Assembly (NCBI GenBank): GCA_934662505.1
Contig: CAKUKE010000003.1
Coordinates: 62,001-126,000, forward strand
Direction of reading: 5' to 3'
Length of the DNA stretch: 64,000 nt
Source of the DNA: an uncultured Clostridia bacterium
GTDB lineage: Bacteria > Bacillota > Clostridia > Christensenellales > Aristaeellaceae
A model generated the notes under the pieces. That model ran no database searches, had not been told where the DNA came from, and saw nothing but the letters and a program-made list of their open reading frames with translations. The position numbers and the translations under genes were made by a program. Below are positions 15,515 through 24,978 of this stretch, one piece after another. The stretch's first letter is position 1. Every line of letters starts with the position of its first letter.

Positions 15515-16614
15515 TGCATTTTCAGGTAGGCGGTCACAAAGCCGTTCAGGTTTCCGTTCATCACGTCGTCGATGTTGCCGCTTTCATATCCCGTCCGGTG
15601 GTCCTTCACCATGGTATAGGGCTGGAACACATAGGAACGGATCTGGCTGCCCCACTCGATCTTTTTCATTTCGCCCTTGATATCCGCCATCTGCTGCTCC
15701 CGCTCCCGTTCGCGGATTTCCAGCAGCTTGGCCTTGAGCATTTTCAAGCAGGTCGCACGGTTCTGCACCTGATCCCGCTCCGTCTGGCAGGACACCACAA
15801 TGCCGGAGGGATAATGGGTCATTCGCACGGCGGAGGAAGTCTTGTTCACGTTCTGTCCGCCCGCACCGGAGGAATGGTAGGTGTCCACCCGCACGTCCTT
15901 CATATCGATCTCAATTTCACCGTCGTCCTCCTCCAGCATGGGCGCCACGTCCAGCGACGCAAAGGAGGTGTGGCGGCGGGCGTTGGCGTCAAAAGGCGAA
16001 ATGCGCACCAGCCGGTGCACCCCCTTTTCGCCCCGGAGATAGCCGTAGGCATGATCGCCGCTCACCTCGAAGGTGACGGACTTGAGCCCCGCCTCGTCTC
16101 CCTCCAGCACGTCCAGCACCTTCACGGTGAAGCCCATCCGCTCGCAGTAACGGGTATACATGCGGTAAAGCATCTGGGTCCAGTCCTGCGCCTCGGTGCC
16201 GCCCGCGCCCGCGTGCAGGGATAAAACCGCCTCGCAGTCGTCATACTTGCCCCGCATCAGCGTTTCCAGCGCCAGCGCGTCCAGTTCCTTCTCCAGCGCG
16301 GTCAGTTCCTCCCCCGCCTCGGCCACCATGTCCTCGTCGTTTTCCTCGCTGGCCAGCTCCATCATGGTCTGAATGTCGTCGCACCCGTCCGCCAGCTTCT
16401 GCAGCTGCTTGATCTTGCCCTCCAGCGTGGCAATGCGGCGGTTGACGTGGGTGGAGCGCTCCAGATTATCCCAGAAGCCCTCAGCGTTCATTTCCTCGTG
16501 GAGTTCGGTCAGCTCCTCCTGCATCTGCTCCAGATGCAGGCCGTCCTTCACCTCCGTCAGGGTCTTCCGCGCCGCGTCCAGACGGGCGGCATACTGTTCC
16601 AGTTCGATGATCAT
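15511..16614 (-). CDS. prfB: Peptide chain release factor 2, without programmed frameshift
   Basis: 367 residues, full length. It recognises UGA and UAA: the anticodon-like tripeptide SPF is present in RISPFDANARRH, and the catalytic loop is SSGAGGQNVNKTSSAVR with GGQ. In most bacteria the frame is interrupted near codon 25 by an in-frame UGA read by +1 shifting; here the equivalent segment (TEVKDGLHLEQM) is continuous, with CTG-CAT in place of CTT-TGA, so autoregulation by frameshift is absent. ATG 16614 follows AAAGGAA. It lies 51 bases after secA, the classic secA-prfB pair. Confidence 0.97.
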   Translation of the reverse strand: MIIELEQYAARLDAARKTLTEVKDGLHLEQMQEELTELHEEMNAEGFWDNLERSTHVNRRIATLEGKIKQLQKLADGCDDIQTMMELASEENDEDMVAEAGEELTALEKELDALALETLMRGKYDDCEAVLSLHAGAGGTEAQDWTQMLYRMYTRYCERMGFTVKVLDVLEGDEAGLKSVTFEVSGDHAYGYLRGEKGVHRLVRISPFDANARRHTSFASLDVAPMLEEDDGEIEIDMKDVRVDTYHSSGAGGQNVNKTSSAVRMTHYPSGIVVSCQTERDQVQNRATCLKMLKAKLLEIREREREQQMADIKGEMKKIEWGSQIRSYVFQPYTMVKDHRTGYESGNIDDVMNGNLNGFVTAYLKMQ

Positions 16615-16665
16615 GGTTTTCCATTCCTTTTCTCTATCAAATACATCCCGGGACGTTGCTTCGCA

Positions 16666-19383
16666 TCAGCCGTTCCGCCCGCAGCAGTTTTTATACTTTT
16701 TCCCGCTGCCGCAGGGGCAGGGCGCATTGCGACCCACTTTCTCCCCCGCTTTGACCGGGGTGCGGTTCGGCCCGGCGCCTGCTGTGACGCGCTGACGGTT
16801 TTCCGCCTTGTTCTCCGCCATGGGCTGCGCCACCGCCCGGCGCTCCGGCGCCCGCTGAATGCGAATCTGGAACAGCCGGCGCACCGTATCCTCCTGAATG
16901 AGGTGCACCATCTCCTCGAACATATCGTAGCTTTCCAGTTTGTACTCGTTCACCGGATCCTTCTGACCGTACGCCCGCAGGCCGATGCCGTCGCGCAGCT
17001 GATCCATCGCGTCGATGTGATCCATCCACCGCATGTCCACCACCCGCAGCAGGGTCGCGCGCTCCAGTTCACGCATGTCGATGCCCATTTCACCGATCTG
17101 CGCTTCCCGCTTTTCATACAACCGCACAGCTTCCTTATAGAGGAATGCGGACATGTCTTCCTGCCGGAAAGAGGAAATGGCGTCTGCGTTGGCCTGCAGC
17201 GTACCGCCGGGCACGCACAGACGCTCGATATACTCGCCGAGCCCCTTCACATCCCACTCCGAGGCGCGCTCGCCGGCGCAGAACCGTTTCACCGCATCGT
17301 TGATCAGCCCTTTGACCATGGTGTCCAGCACCACGCTCCGCATGTTTTCGCCCCGCAGCACCTGCATGCGCTGGCCGTAAATGATCTCACGCTGCTGGTT
17401 CATCACGTCGTCGTACTGCAGCACATGCTTACGGATGGCATAGTTCCGGCTTTCCACCCGCTTCTGCGCGTTTTCGATCTGCCGGGTCAGCATGCCGGCC
17501 TCCAGCGGCGTGGAATCGTCCATCCCCAGTTTTCCGATCAGCGGTTCGATCTTTTCGCCGCCGAAGAGACGCATCAGGTCGTCCTCCAGTGCGATGAAAA
17601 ACTGAGAGGAACCCGGGTCGCCCTGACGGCCGGCGCGTCCCCGCAGCTGGTTGTCGATACGGCGGCTTTCGTGCCGTTCGGTGCCGATGATGTGCAGACC
17701 GCCGACGGCCACCACCTTATCGTGCTCCACATCGGTGGTCTTTTTGTATTCGTCCTTCAGCTGACGGTAGCGGCTGCGCACCGCCAGCGTCTCCTCGTCC
17801 ACGTCCTCGTTAAAGCCCGTAGCCGCCTCGATCATTTCCTCAGGCACGCCCTCCTGCCGCAGCGCGCGCCGCGCCAGAAAGTCCGGGTTGCCGCCCAGCA
17901 GAATATCCGTACCGCGCCCGGCCATGTTGGTCGCGATGGTCACCGCGCCGAAATGACCCGCCTGCGCCACGATGGATGCTTCGCGGGCATGATGCTTGGC
18001 GTTGAGCACCTCATGAGGCACACCCCGCATATCCAGCATGCGGCTGAGCAGTTCGCTGACTTCTACGGACACGGTGCCTACCAGCACGGGCTGACCGGTG
18101 GCGTGGCGGCGGATGATCTCCTCCACCACCGCGGCGTACTTGCCCTTCTTGGAGCGGTAGATCTGGTCGTTCATGTCCTTGCGGATCATGGGCTTGTTGG
18201 TGGGCACCTGCACCACGTCCAGATTGTAGATGCCCTTGAATTCTTCTTCCTCCGTCTTGGCGGTACCCGTCATGCCGGAGAGCTTTTTGTACATGCGGAA
18301 GTAATTCTGGAAGGTGATGGTGGCCAGCGTCTTGCTTTCCCGCTGCACCTTCACATGCTCCTTGGCCTCGATGGCCTGATGCAGCCCGTCGGAGAAGCGG
18401 CGGCCGATCATGAGGCGTCCGGTAAACTCGTCCACAATGACCACTTCGTCATTCTGCACCACATAGTCCACGTCCCGCTTCATCAGGGCGTTGGCCTTGA
18501 GTGCCTGAATGAGGTAGTGGTTCAGGTCGTTGTTTTCCGGGTCGGACAGGTTCTCAATACCGAAGGCACGTTCCGCCTTGCGGGTGCCTTCCTCCGTGAA
18601 AATGACCGTCTTTTCCTTTTCATCGACGGTATAGTCTTCTTCGTTGCGCAGCCGGATGACGAACTGATTGGCCTTTTCGTACATATCCGTGGACTTTTCG
18701 CCCTGCCCGGAAATGATGAGGGGCGTGCGGGCCTCGTCGATGAGGATGCTGTCCACCTCGTCCACAATGGCGAACGCATGTCCACGCTGCACCATGCTCT
18801 TTTCATAGAGCACCATGTTGTCCCGCAGGTAGTCGAAGCCCATTTCGTTGTTGGTGCCGTAGGTAATGTCGCACTGATAGGCCGCCCGGCGGGCTTCACC
18901 AGTCAGGTCGTGGGTGATCACGCCCACCGTCATGCCCAGAAAGCGGTACAGTTTGCCCATTTCCTCCCCCTGGAAGGAGGCCAGGTAATCATTTACCGTC
19001 ACGATATGCACGCCCGCGCCCGTCAGCGCGTTCAGGTAGGCGGGCAGGGTAGCGGTCAGGGTCTTGCCCTCGCCGGTTTTCATTTCGGCAATACGTCCCT
19101 GATGCAGCACGATGCCGCCGATCAACTGCACCCGGAAGGGGTACATGCCCAGCGTGCGTCTGCTGGCCTCCCGCACCGTCGCAAACGCTTCGGGCAAAAG
19201 CGCGTCCAGCGTTTCTCCTTTTTGATACCGTGCCTTGAATTCTTCCGTCTTGGCGGTCAGTTGTTCATCCGTCATGGCGGCGTATGTATCGGCCAGCGCC
19301 TCAATGGCGTCCGCCTGCTTCATCAGCGGCTTGAGCTGAGCTTCGTTGCCGATGCCCAGCACCTTTTTGATAAACTCGATCAT
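16666..19383 (-). CDS. secA: Preprotein translocase ATPase SecA
   Basis: 905 residues. SecA drives proteins through SecYEG with ATP. Walker A is MKTGEGKTLTA, Walker B with DEVDSILIDEARTPL, the helicase motif VGTVSVEVSE and the GRAGRQGDPGSSQFF arginine-finger region are all intact; the helical wing and two-helix finger follow. The C-terminus ends in the SEC-C zinc motif CPCGSGKKYKNCC. Start ATG 19383 follows AAAAGGAGTCGCT. It heads the operon with prfB, the DUF1461 protein and tsaD. Confidence 0.99.
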   Translation of the reverse strand: MIEFIKKVLGIGNEAQLKPLMKQADAIEALADTYAAMTDEQLTAKTEEFKARYQKGETLDALLPEAFATVREASRRTLGMYPFRVQLIGGIVLHQGRIAEMKTGEGKTLTATLPAYLNALTGAGVHIVTVNDYLASFQGEEMGKLYRFLGMTVGVITHDLTGEARRAAYQCDITYGTNNEMGFDYLRDNMVLYEKSMVQRGHAFAIVDEVDSILIDEARTPLIISGQGEKSTDMYEKANQFVIRLRNEEDYTVDEKEKTVIFTEEGTRKAERAFGIENLSDPENNDLNHYLIQALKANALMKRDVDYVVQNDEVVIVDEFTGRLMIGRRFSDGLHQAIEAKEHVKVQRESKTLATITFQNYFRMYKKLSGMTGTAKTEEEEFKGIYNLDVVQVPTNKPMIRKDMNDQIYRSKKGKYAAVVEEIIRRHATGQPVLVGTVSVEVSELLSRMLDMRGVPHEVLNAKHHAREASIVAQAGHFGAVTIATNMAGRGTDILLGGNPDFLARRALRQEGVPEEMIEAATGFNEDVDEETLAVRSRYRQLKDEYKKTTDVEHDKVVAVGGLHIIGTERHESRRIDNQLRGRAGRQGDPGSSQFFIALEDDLMRLFGGEKIEPLIGKLGMDDSTPLEAGMLTRQIENAQKRVESRNYAIRKHVLQYDDVMNQQREIIYGQRMQVLRGENMRSVVLDTMVKGLINDAVKRFCAGERASEWDVKGLGEYIERLCVPGGTLQANADAISSFRQEDMSAFLYKEAVRLYEKREAQIGEMGIDMRELERATLLRVVDMRWMDHIDAMDQLRDGIGLRAYGQKDPVNEYKLESYDMFEEMVHLIQEDTVRRLFQIRIQRAPERRAVAQPMAENKAENRQRVTAGAGPNRTPVKAGEKVGRNAPCPCGSGKKYKNCCGRNG

Positions 19384-19446
19384 AGCGACTCCTTTTCAGC
19401 AGGAATTGCGCACAGCAGCACAAAAAAGCCCACCATGCCACTTTTT

Positions 19447-19476
19447 ATTATAGCATGGCAGGCAGGCTGCGCGCAA
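19447..19476 (-). promoter_or_regulatory. secA promoter
   Basis: TTGCGC (19471-19476) and a perfect TATAAT (19447-19452) on the minus strand are 18 bases apart, 64 bases upstream of secA. Confidence 0.65.
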
Positions 19477-19516
19477 GTGCATTTTCCAACGAACCGTTTT
19501 CCGCTCTCTGACGCTT

Positions 19517-20008
19517 TCAAAAATCCAGCCGATAACGGGCGCCCTTTTCCGTCTTTTCACAGGCACGGAAGCCCATGGCCTCAAAGCATCGCCGGGACGC
19601 CGTGTTCCAGTTGTAGATCTCAGACACCGCCAGATGCGTGAACCCCAGCCGCTTTCCCCGCGTAATCAGCGCGGCGATCACCTTTTTGCCCACGCCCTTC
19701 CCGCGGAAGGCGGGATCTCCGATGACGATGGGCATGTCCTCCCGGCAGAGGGTCACATCGCCGATGGGGCGCCACCCTTCTCCCTGCCGCGCCTCGATCC
19801 AGTACAGCTCGCCCGTACCATCCAGATAACGGTACATTCGGGTCAACTGTTCCATGTCGTAGGGTTCCCGCCGACCGTCCACCAGATACACGATCTCCGG
19901 ATCCAGATACCAGACCAGCGCAAAGTCAAAGGGCGGCGTAAACCGCCGCAGCCGCAGCCCTTGATCGACCGCCACCGTCTCCGGTTGCGCAATACCGTCC
20001 ACAGGCAC
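19517..20008 (-). CDS. GNAT acetyltransferase, RimJ/RimL type
   Basis: 163 residues. The acetyl-CoA loop is FRGKGVGKKVIAALI (QxxGxG/A class) and the C-terminal part EIYNWNTASRRCFEAMGFRACEK is the strand-helix typical of RimJ/RimL-like GNATs, which acetylate N-termini or small amines. The first 25 residues (MPVDGIAQPE) may be an over-extended start. It begins 15 bases after the alanyl-tRNA editing gene, on the same strand, and is the last gene of that unit. The acceptor substrate is unknown. Confidence 0.82.
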   Translation of the reverse strand: MPVDGIAQPETVAVDQGLRLRRFTPPFDFALVWYLDPEIVYLVDGRREPYDMEQLTRMYRYLDGTGELYWIEARQGEGWRPIGDVTLCREDMPIVIGDPAFRGKGVGKKVIAALITRGKRLGFTHLAVSEIYNWNTASRRCFEAMGFRACEKTEKGARYRLDF

Positions 20009-20023
20009 AGCTCAGCCCCCTTT

Positions 20024-21253
20024 TCAGCCGTTTTCTCCCGCTTTTTCAAAAGCCGTCCGCAGCAGCTCCTGCGCGCGGCGCACATTTTCCGCCGTACCGC
20101 TCCCCTGCGCCAGCTCCGGCCGTCCGCCGCCCCGGGCGCCGCAAGCCTGCATAAGCGTCCGCATATTCCCGGCACCGTCCCCGCTCCGGGCAAACGCCAG
20201 CCGATACGCCCCCTGTCCGTCCGGACAGTACATCAGCGCCGTCCGTCCCGGCTGCGTTGCCTGCGCCGCCGCGCAGGCGGCCAGCGTCCGCATGTCCCCT
20301 TCCGGCAAAAGCAGCGTGAGCAGCCGTCCGCCGCCAGGCAGCCGCTCTGCGTCCTGCCAGCCTCTTTCCGCTTTTTCGCAGACAAACGCCAGCCGCAGCG
20401 CGTCGCCCTCTTTTTTCAGCTCGGCCTGCTGACGCATCGCTTTTTCCACCTGAGCGCCCAGCGTCTCCGGCGTGCAGGATAGCAGCCGCGCCCCTTCCTC
20501 CGCCGCAGCGCACATCTTCTGCACATAACGCAGCGCCCGCCCGCCGCACACAAAAGTGAACCGTGCCTTGCCGTGCATGGGGGTCACGGAAATGATCTTC
20601 AAAAGACCGATCCTGCCCGACGAGACGGGGTGCGTTCCCCCGCAGGCACAGTATTCAAAATCGCCGAAGGCCACCACGCGCACATGCTCCGCCACCGCAG
20701 GCGGCTTGCGCAGCGGAAGCGCCGTCAGCTCCGCCTGGGCGGGGAACCATTGCCGCACCGGCACGTCGCGCCTGATTTCGTCGTTGACCTCGTCCTCCAG
20801 CGCCGCCTTTTCCTCCGCCGTCACCCGCGTCCGGCCGCCGGGGAGCGCCACGTCGATGGAGGCTTCCTCCCTGCCGGTGTGCAGCCCCTCCGTCACGCCG
20901 CCCAGCATGCGCCACAGCGCGCCGGCCAGCAGATGCTCGCCTCCGTGCTGCTCCATATGATCCCGCCGACGCGCCCAGTCGATCTGCCCGTGCACCGCCG
21001 CACCCACAGGAAGGGGTGCGTCCGCCGCATGCCAGACCTCGCCGTCCTCGCCCGCGCACACGTCCAGTACCCGGACGACCGTCTCCCCCTGCCGCAGCGT
21101 GCCCGTGTCGTTTGGCTGACCGCCGGATGTCGGGTAAAACGCCGTACGATCCAGCGCCAGAAGGTACCGGCCGTTTTTTTCCGTCCGCACCCCCGTCACC
21201 CGTGCCTCAAAGTCCGTCATCGCAGGGCAGTCGTAATACAGTCGCTCCGTCAT
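20024..21253 (-). CDS. Alanyl-tRNA editing protein (AlaX type with DHHA1 tail)
   Basis: 409 residues. The N-terminal part corresponds to the AlaRS second additional domain (AFYPTSGGQPNDTG); the editing zinc site is HGGEHLL plus CACGGTH, so the HxxxH and CxxxH set is complete. Residues from about 260 form a coiled coil and a DHHA1-like C-terminal domain. Such free-standing proteins hydrolyse Ser-tRNA(Ala) or Gly-tRNA(Ala). ATG 21253 overlaps the isocitrate dehydrogenase stop (ATGA) and starts MTERLYYD, which matches the family; the open frame continues further upstream into the neighbouring gene and is not used. Its pairing with a citrate-pathway operon is probably incidental. Confidence 0.88.
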   Translation of the reverse strand: MTERLYYDCPAMTDFEARVTGVRTEKNGRYLLALDRTAFYPTSGGQPNDTGTLRQGETVVRVLDVCAGEDGEVWHAADAPLPVGAAVHGQIDWARRRDHMEQHGGEHLLAGALWRMLGGVTEGLHTGREEASIDVALPGGRTRVTAEEKAALEDEVNDEIRRDVPVRQWFPAQAELTALPLRKPPAVAEHVRVVAFGDFEYCACGGTHPVSSGRIGLLKIISVTPMHGKARFTFVCGGRALRYVQKMCAAAEEGARLLSCTPETLGAQVEKAMRQQAELKKEGDALRLAFVCEKAERGWQDAERLPGGGRLLTLLLPEGDMRTLAACAAAQATQPGRTALMYCPDGQGAYRLAFARSGDGAGNMRTLMQACGARGGGRPELAQGSGTAENVRRAQELLRTAFEKAGENG

Positions 21254-22398
21254 GCCTGCGCTCCGTTCAGGGCGGCCATCACGCCGTCGCCGAAGGCGGC
21301 GCAGGTCGGCCCTTTTTCGTCGCCCGTCACCTGCCCCACATTTTTCCGGGCAGCATCGATCGCCTGCGCCAGCCGCCCGGCCTTTTCGCCGCAGCCGATA
21401 TGCTCCAGCAGCATGCATACCGCCCGAAGGATGCTCTCCGGGTTGGCATAGTCGCCCAGCCCCTCCGCGATCATCCGGGGCGCGGAACCGTGAATGGCCT
21501 CGAACATGGCGTAACGGTCGCCCAGATTGGCGCTCCCGGCCGTTCCCACGCCGCCCTGCAGCTGCGCCGCCTCATCCGTCAGAATATCGCCGTACAGGTT
21601 GGGGGTCAGGATGACCTGATACTGGCCGCGCACCGCAGGGTTCACAAGATTTGCGGACATGATATCCACGTAGTATTCCTCTGTTTCAATTTCCGGGTAT
21701 TCCGCCGCCACCTCACGGCAGACAGCCGAAAAAAGGCCGTCCGTCTTTTTCATGATGTTGGCCTTGGTTACCACAGCCACCCGTTTTTTGCCCGTGCGCC
21801 GGGCATAGTCAAATGCCGCCCGCGCAATGCGGCGGGTGCCCGCCACGGTGGTCACCTTAAAATCCACCGCCATGACCCCATCCTGCGCCACGCCCCGGCT
21901 GCCCAGCGCGTATTCGCCCTCGGTGTTTTCGCGGAAAAACATCCACGACGCCCCTTCGGACGGAATGGACACGGGACGCACGTTGGCGTACAGATCCAGC
22001 GCCCGGCGCAGCGTCACATTGGCGCTGGTCATGACCCCGCCGCCGGGCGTGGTGGTCGGCCCCTTGAGCAGCACGGGGCAGGCTCTGATCTGCGTCAGGG
22101 TCTCCTCCGGCACGGACTGGGACAGCGCCAGCCGGTTTTCAATGGTCAGCCCGGTAATATCCGCCAGCGTGATCCGTCCGGCTGCCATGTCGTCCGCCAG
22201 AAGGTTCTCCAGCGCCCGGCGCGCCTGCGTCATGATGATGGGGCCGATACCGTCCCCGGGCGCGATGCCGATGCGCAGCGGGCGGGCGGTAAAACCCGTT
22301 TTCCCGCCTTCGCTCATCCTCTCTGCGCGATCCCATTGTTCCTCATACAGCGCCCGGAATGCCTCCGTCGCCTGTCTGACCGCTTCTTCCCTGTTCAT
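21250..22398 (-). CDS. NAD(P)-dependent isocitrate dehydrogenase (isocitrate/isopropylmalate dehydrogenase family)
   Basis: 382 residues of the beta-decarboxylating dehydrogenase fold. Seen: GIAPGDGIGP (start), LKGPTTTPGGGVMTSANVTLRR with the substrate-binding Ser, FRENTEGEYALG, the YYVDIMSANLV metal region, NLYGDILTDEAAQLQGG, and IHGSAPRMIAEG in the coenzyme pocket. The Ser-Ala-Asn in TSANVTLRR favours isocitrate over isopropylmalate, as does the aconitase gene directly upstream, which overlaps it by four bases. Residues 1-40 form an N-terminal extension of the sort seen in clostridial homologues. It would make 2-oxoglutarate. NAD versus NADP use is not determined here. Confidence 0.88.
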   Translation of the reverse strand: MNREEAVRQATEAFRALYEEQWDRAERMSEGGKTGFTARPLRIGIAPGDGIGPIIMTQARRALENLLADDMAAGRITLADITGLTIENRLALSQSVPEETLTQIRACPVLLKGPTTTPGGGVMTSANVTLRRALDLYANVRPVSIPSEGASWMFFRENTEGEYALGSRGVAQDGVMAVDFKVTTVAGTRRIARAAFDYARRTGKKRVAVVTKANIMKKTDGLFSAVCREVAAEYPEIETEEYYVDIMSANLVNPAVRGQYQVILTPNLYGDILTDEAAQLQGGVGTAGSANLGDRYAMFEAIHGSAPRMIAEGLGDYANPESILRAVCMLLEHIGCGEKAGRLAQAIDAARKNVGQVTGDEKGPTCAAFGDGVMAALNGAQA

Positions 22399-24317
22399 TT
22401 GCCCGCCTCCTGCATGGCCTTCATCAGACCGCCTGCCCGCAGCATGGCCGCCTGACGGGGCGTCACATCGCAGCGCACCGTTACCTTTGCGCCGTTTGTC
22501 TCATCCGTCAGCGTCATACGGCCGCTCTCCAGCCCGGACAAGATCCCCGTGAGCCGCAGCGTATCGCCCTGATGGAGCCGTTCATAGTCCTCTTCATTTT
22601 CCAGCGTCAGGGGCAGAATGCCCGCGTTGATCAGGTTGGCCGCGTGAATGCGGGCAAAGCTTTTGACCACCACGGCGCGCACCCCCAGATACATGGGCGC
22701 CAGCGCCGCATGCTCCCGGGAGGAGCCCTGACCGTAGTTGACGCCGCCCAGAATGATGCTTTCTCCCGCCGCCTTCGCCCGGGCAGGGAAGGTCTCGTCG
22801 CACACGCCGAAACAGAACTCCGCCATCTTGGGAATGTTGGAACGGTAAGGCAGCACCTTGGCGCCGGCAGGCATGATATGGTCGGTGGTAATGTTGTCAC
22901 CCACCTTGAGCAGCAGGGGCGCGCAGAGCTCATCCGTCAGGAGACGGCCCTCGGGGAACGGACGGATGTTGGGACCCCGGAGGATCTCCACCTGTTTCCC
23001 GTCGGCGGGAGGCAGAATAAAGCCGCCGTCGTCCGGCACGATGTCCGGCAGCACTGCCGACGGTTCGTCCCCCAGCACGCGGGGGTCGCAGATATGTCCC
23101 GCCAGTGCGGTCGCCGCCGCCACTTCAGGAGAGCACAGGTACAGCCGAGCGTCCCGGGTGCCGCTGCGTCCCAAGAAGCAACGGTTGAAGGTGCGTACGG
23201 ATACCCCTGCGGAAGCAGGCGAAAAACCCATGCCGATGCAGGGGCCGCAGGCGCACTCCAGAATGCGCGCGCCTGCCATGATCATGTCGTTCAGCGCGCC
23301 GGTCTTCACCAGCGCCTCCAGCACCTGCCGGGAACCGGGCGAAACGGACAGGCTGACGCCATCGCTGATGCGCCTGCCCCGAAGGATGGCCGCCACATGC
23401 AGCATATCCTGCAGGGAGGAGTTGGTGCAGGAACCGATGCACACCTGGCTGACGGGAACATCCGTCACCTCCGTCACCTTTTTGACATTGTCCGGCGAAT
23501 GAGGACAGGCGATCAGGGGCTCCAGCGCGCTCAGATCGATGTCCAGCGTTTCATCGTACACCGCGTCCGGGTCGCTCTCCATGGACAGGTAATCCGCCTC
23601 CCGACCCTGCATGCGCAAAAATGCCCGCGTCTGTTCGTCGGACGGGAAGATGGAGGTGGTCGCCCCCGTTTCCGCGCCCATGTTGGCAATGGTCGCCCGC
23701 TGGGGCACCGTCAGGGCGCGCACGCCCTCGCCGCCCCACTCGATGATATAGCCCACGCCCCCCTTGACTGAAATGCGGCGGAGCAGTTCAAGGGACACGT
23801 CCTTGGCCGTCACCCAGTGAGAAAGCCGCCCCGTCAGGTTGACCTTCATCATTTTCGGCATGGTAATGTGATAGGCGCCGCCGGCCATGGCCACCGCCAC
23901 GTCCATGCCGCCCGCGCCCATAGCCAGCATGCACAGCGCGCCGCCGGTGGGGGTGTGGCTGTCCGAACCGACAAGGGTCTTGCCGGGTCTGCCGAACCGC
24001 TCCAGATGCACCTGATGGCAGATGCCGTTGCCCGGGCGGGAATAGACCACGCCATAGCGCGCGGCCACGGACTGAATGTAGCGGTGGTCGTCGGCGTTCT
24101 CAAAGCCGCACTGGAGGGTATTGTGATCCACATAGGCCACGCTTTTTTCCGTGCGTACCCGATCCACCCCCATGCGTTCCAGCGCCAGATAGGCCATCGT
24201 GCCGGTCGCGTCCTGCGTGAGGGTCTGATCGATGCGCAGCGCCGCGTCCTCGCCCGTGCGCATGCTGCCCTCCACCAGATGAGTGCTGATGATTTTCTGC
24301 GCCAGTGTCATGCCCAT
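22395..24317 (-). CDS. Aconitate hydratase
   Basis: 640 residues, shorter than the 750-900 of mitochondrial or AcnA forms and close to the single-chain form of Clostridia and Archaea. The [4Fe-4S] cysteines are in IGSCTNSSLQDM and ECACGPCIGMG; substrate residues show in GSDSHTPTGGALCML, and the swivel domain has GGVNYGQGSSREHAALAPMYLG. It interconverts citrate and isocitrate. ATG 24317 follows AAGGAAGG; a second ATG lies two codons on. It starts four bases after the GntR stop and overlaps isocitrate dehydrogenase, so these genes form one tightly packed unit for the oxidative citrate branch. A homoaconitase role is unlikely next to this dehydrogenase but not excluded. Confidence 0.92.
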   Translation of the reverse strand: MGMTLAQKIISTHLVEGSMRTGEDAALRIDQTLTQDATGTMAYLALERMGVDRVRTEKSVAYVDHNTLQCGFENADDHRYIQSVAARYGVVYSRPGNGICHQVHLERFGRPGKTLVGSDSHTPTGGALCMLAMGAGGMDVAVAMAGGAYHITMPKMMKVNLTGRLSHWVTAKDVSLELLRRISVKGGVGYIIEWGGEGVRALTVPQRATIANMGAETGATTSIFPSDEQTRAFLRMQGREADYLSMESDPDAVYDETLDIDLSALEPLIACPHSPDNVKKVTEVTDVPVSQVCIGSCTNSSLQDMLHVAAILRGRRISDGVSLSVSPGSRQVLEALVKTGALNDMIMAGARILECACGPCIGMGFSPASAGVSVRTFNRCFLGRSGTRDARLYLCSPEVAAATALAGHICDPRVLGDEPSAVLPDIVPDDGGFILPPADGKQVEILRGPNIRPFPEGRLLTDELCAPLLLKVGDNITTDHIMPAGAKVLPYRSNIPKMAEFCFGVCDETFPARAKAAGESIILGGVNYGQGSSREHAALAPMYLGVRAVVVKSFARIHAANLINAGILPLTLENEEDYERLHQGDTLRLTGILSGLESGRMTLTDETNGAKVTVRCDVTPRQAAMLRAGGLMKAMQEAGK

Positions 24318-24321
24318 TTCG

Positions 24322-24966
24322 TCATGCCTTCCTTTCGGACAGAATGCTGTCCCGCGCGTTTTTCAGATGTTCCAGCGCCGTTTTTTCGGCCAGATTGCCG
24401 TTTCCGGCTTCAATTGCTTCAAAAATCTTTCGATGCTCCGCCAGCGACCGCTCTGCCCGGCCGGGGGTGCTGACGGACACCTGACGGTATTTGACCACCC
24501 GGCGGTGCAGCGGCTCCAGCGTATCCCGCAGGGGCGCGCTGCCGCACATGTCGTACACCGTCTGGTGAAAGCGGTTGTCCATGCGCATGATGCCGTCCGC
24601 ATCCCCCTTCTGGGTGTAAAACTCCTGCAGTTCCAGCGTTTCCCGCAGGGTCTGCAATTGTTCCTCGTCTCCATGCTCCGCCGCCCGCCGGCAGCACAGC
24701 CCCTCCAGCCGCAGGCGGATCTCGTAAATGTCCGCGATGTCCCCGGCGGATATGCCGATGACCCGGGCGCCCTTACCCGTCATTTCGACCAGTCGTTCCT
24801 GCCCGAGCCGGTAAATGGCCTCGCGGATCGGGGTGCGGCTGACCCCAAGACTTTCGGACAGACGCACCTCGGTCAGCACCTCGTCCCGCTTGTAATCGCC
24901 CACCAGAATGGCGCGCTCCAGCTGTTCAAACACCTGGTCGGCCAGAGACAGCATTTTATGGTTCAT
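24322..24966 (-). CDS. GntR family transcriptional regulator, FCD (FadR) type
   Basis: 214 residues. The N-terminal winged helix shows EVRLSESLGVSRTPIREAIYRLGQERLVEM, the GntR signature; the C-terminal FCD helical domain carries the metal-binding pattern with Asp and His (MDNRFHQTVYDM and LAEHRKIFEAI). It probably represses the operon in which it lies: the promoter 26411-26439 carries repeated GTATAC units fitting a dimeric winged-helix protein of this subfamily. The effector may be citrate or another carboxylate; this is inference. It sits between the citrate synthase and aconitase genes. Confidence 0.9.
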   Translation of the reverse strand: MNHKMLSLADQVFEQLERAILVGDYKRDEVLTEVRLSESLGVSRTPIREAIYRLGQERLVEMTGKGARVIGISAGDIADIYEIRLRLEGLCCRRAAEHGDEEQLQTLRETLELQEFYTQKGDADGIMRMDNRFHQTVYDMCGSAPLRDTLEPLHRRVVKYRQVSVSTPGRAERSLAEHRKIFEAIEAGNGNLAEKTALEHLKNARDSILSERKA

Positions 24967-24978
24967 TCTTTTCTCCCC

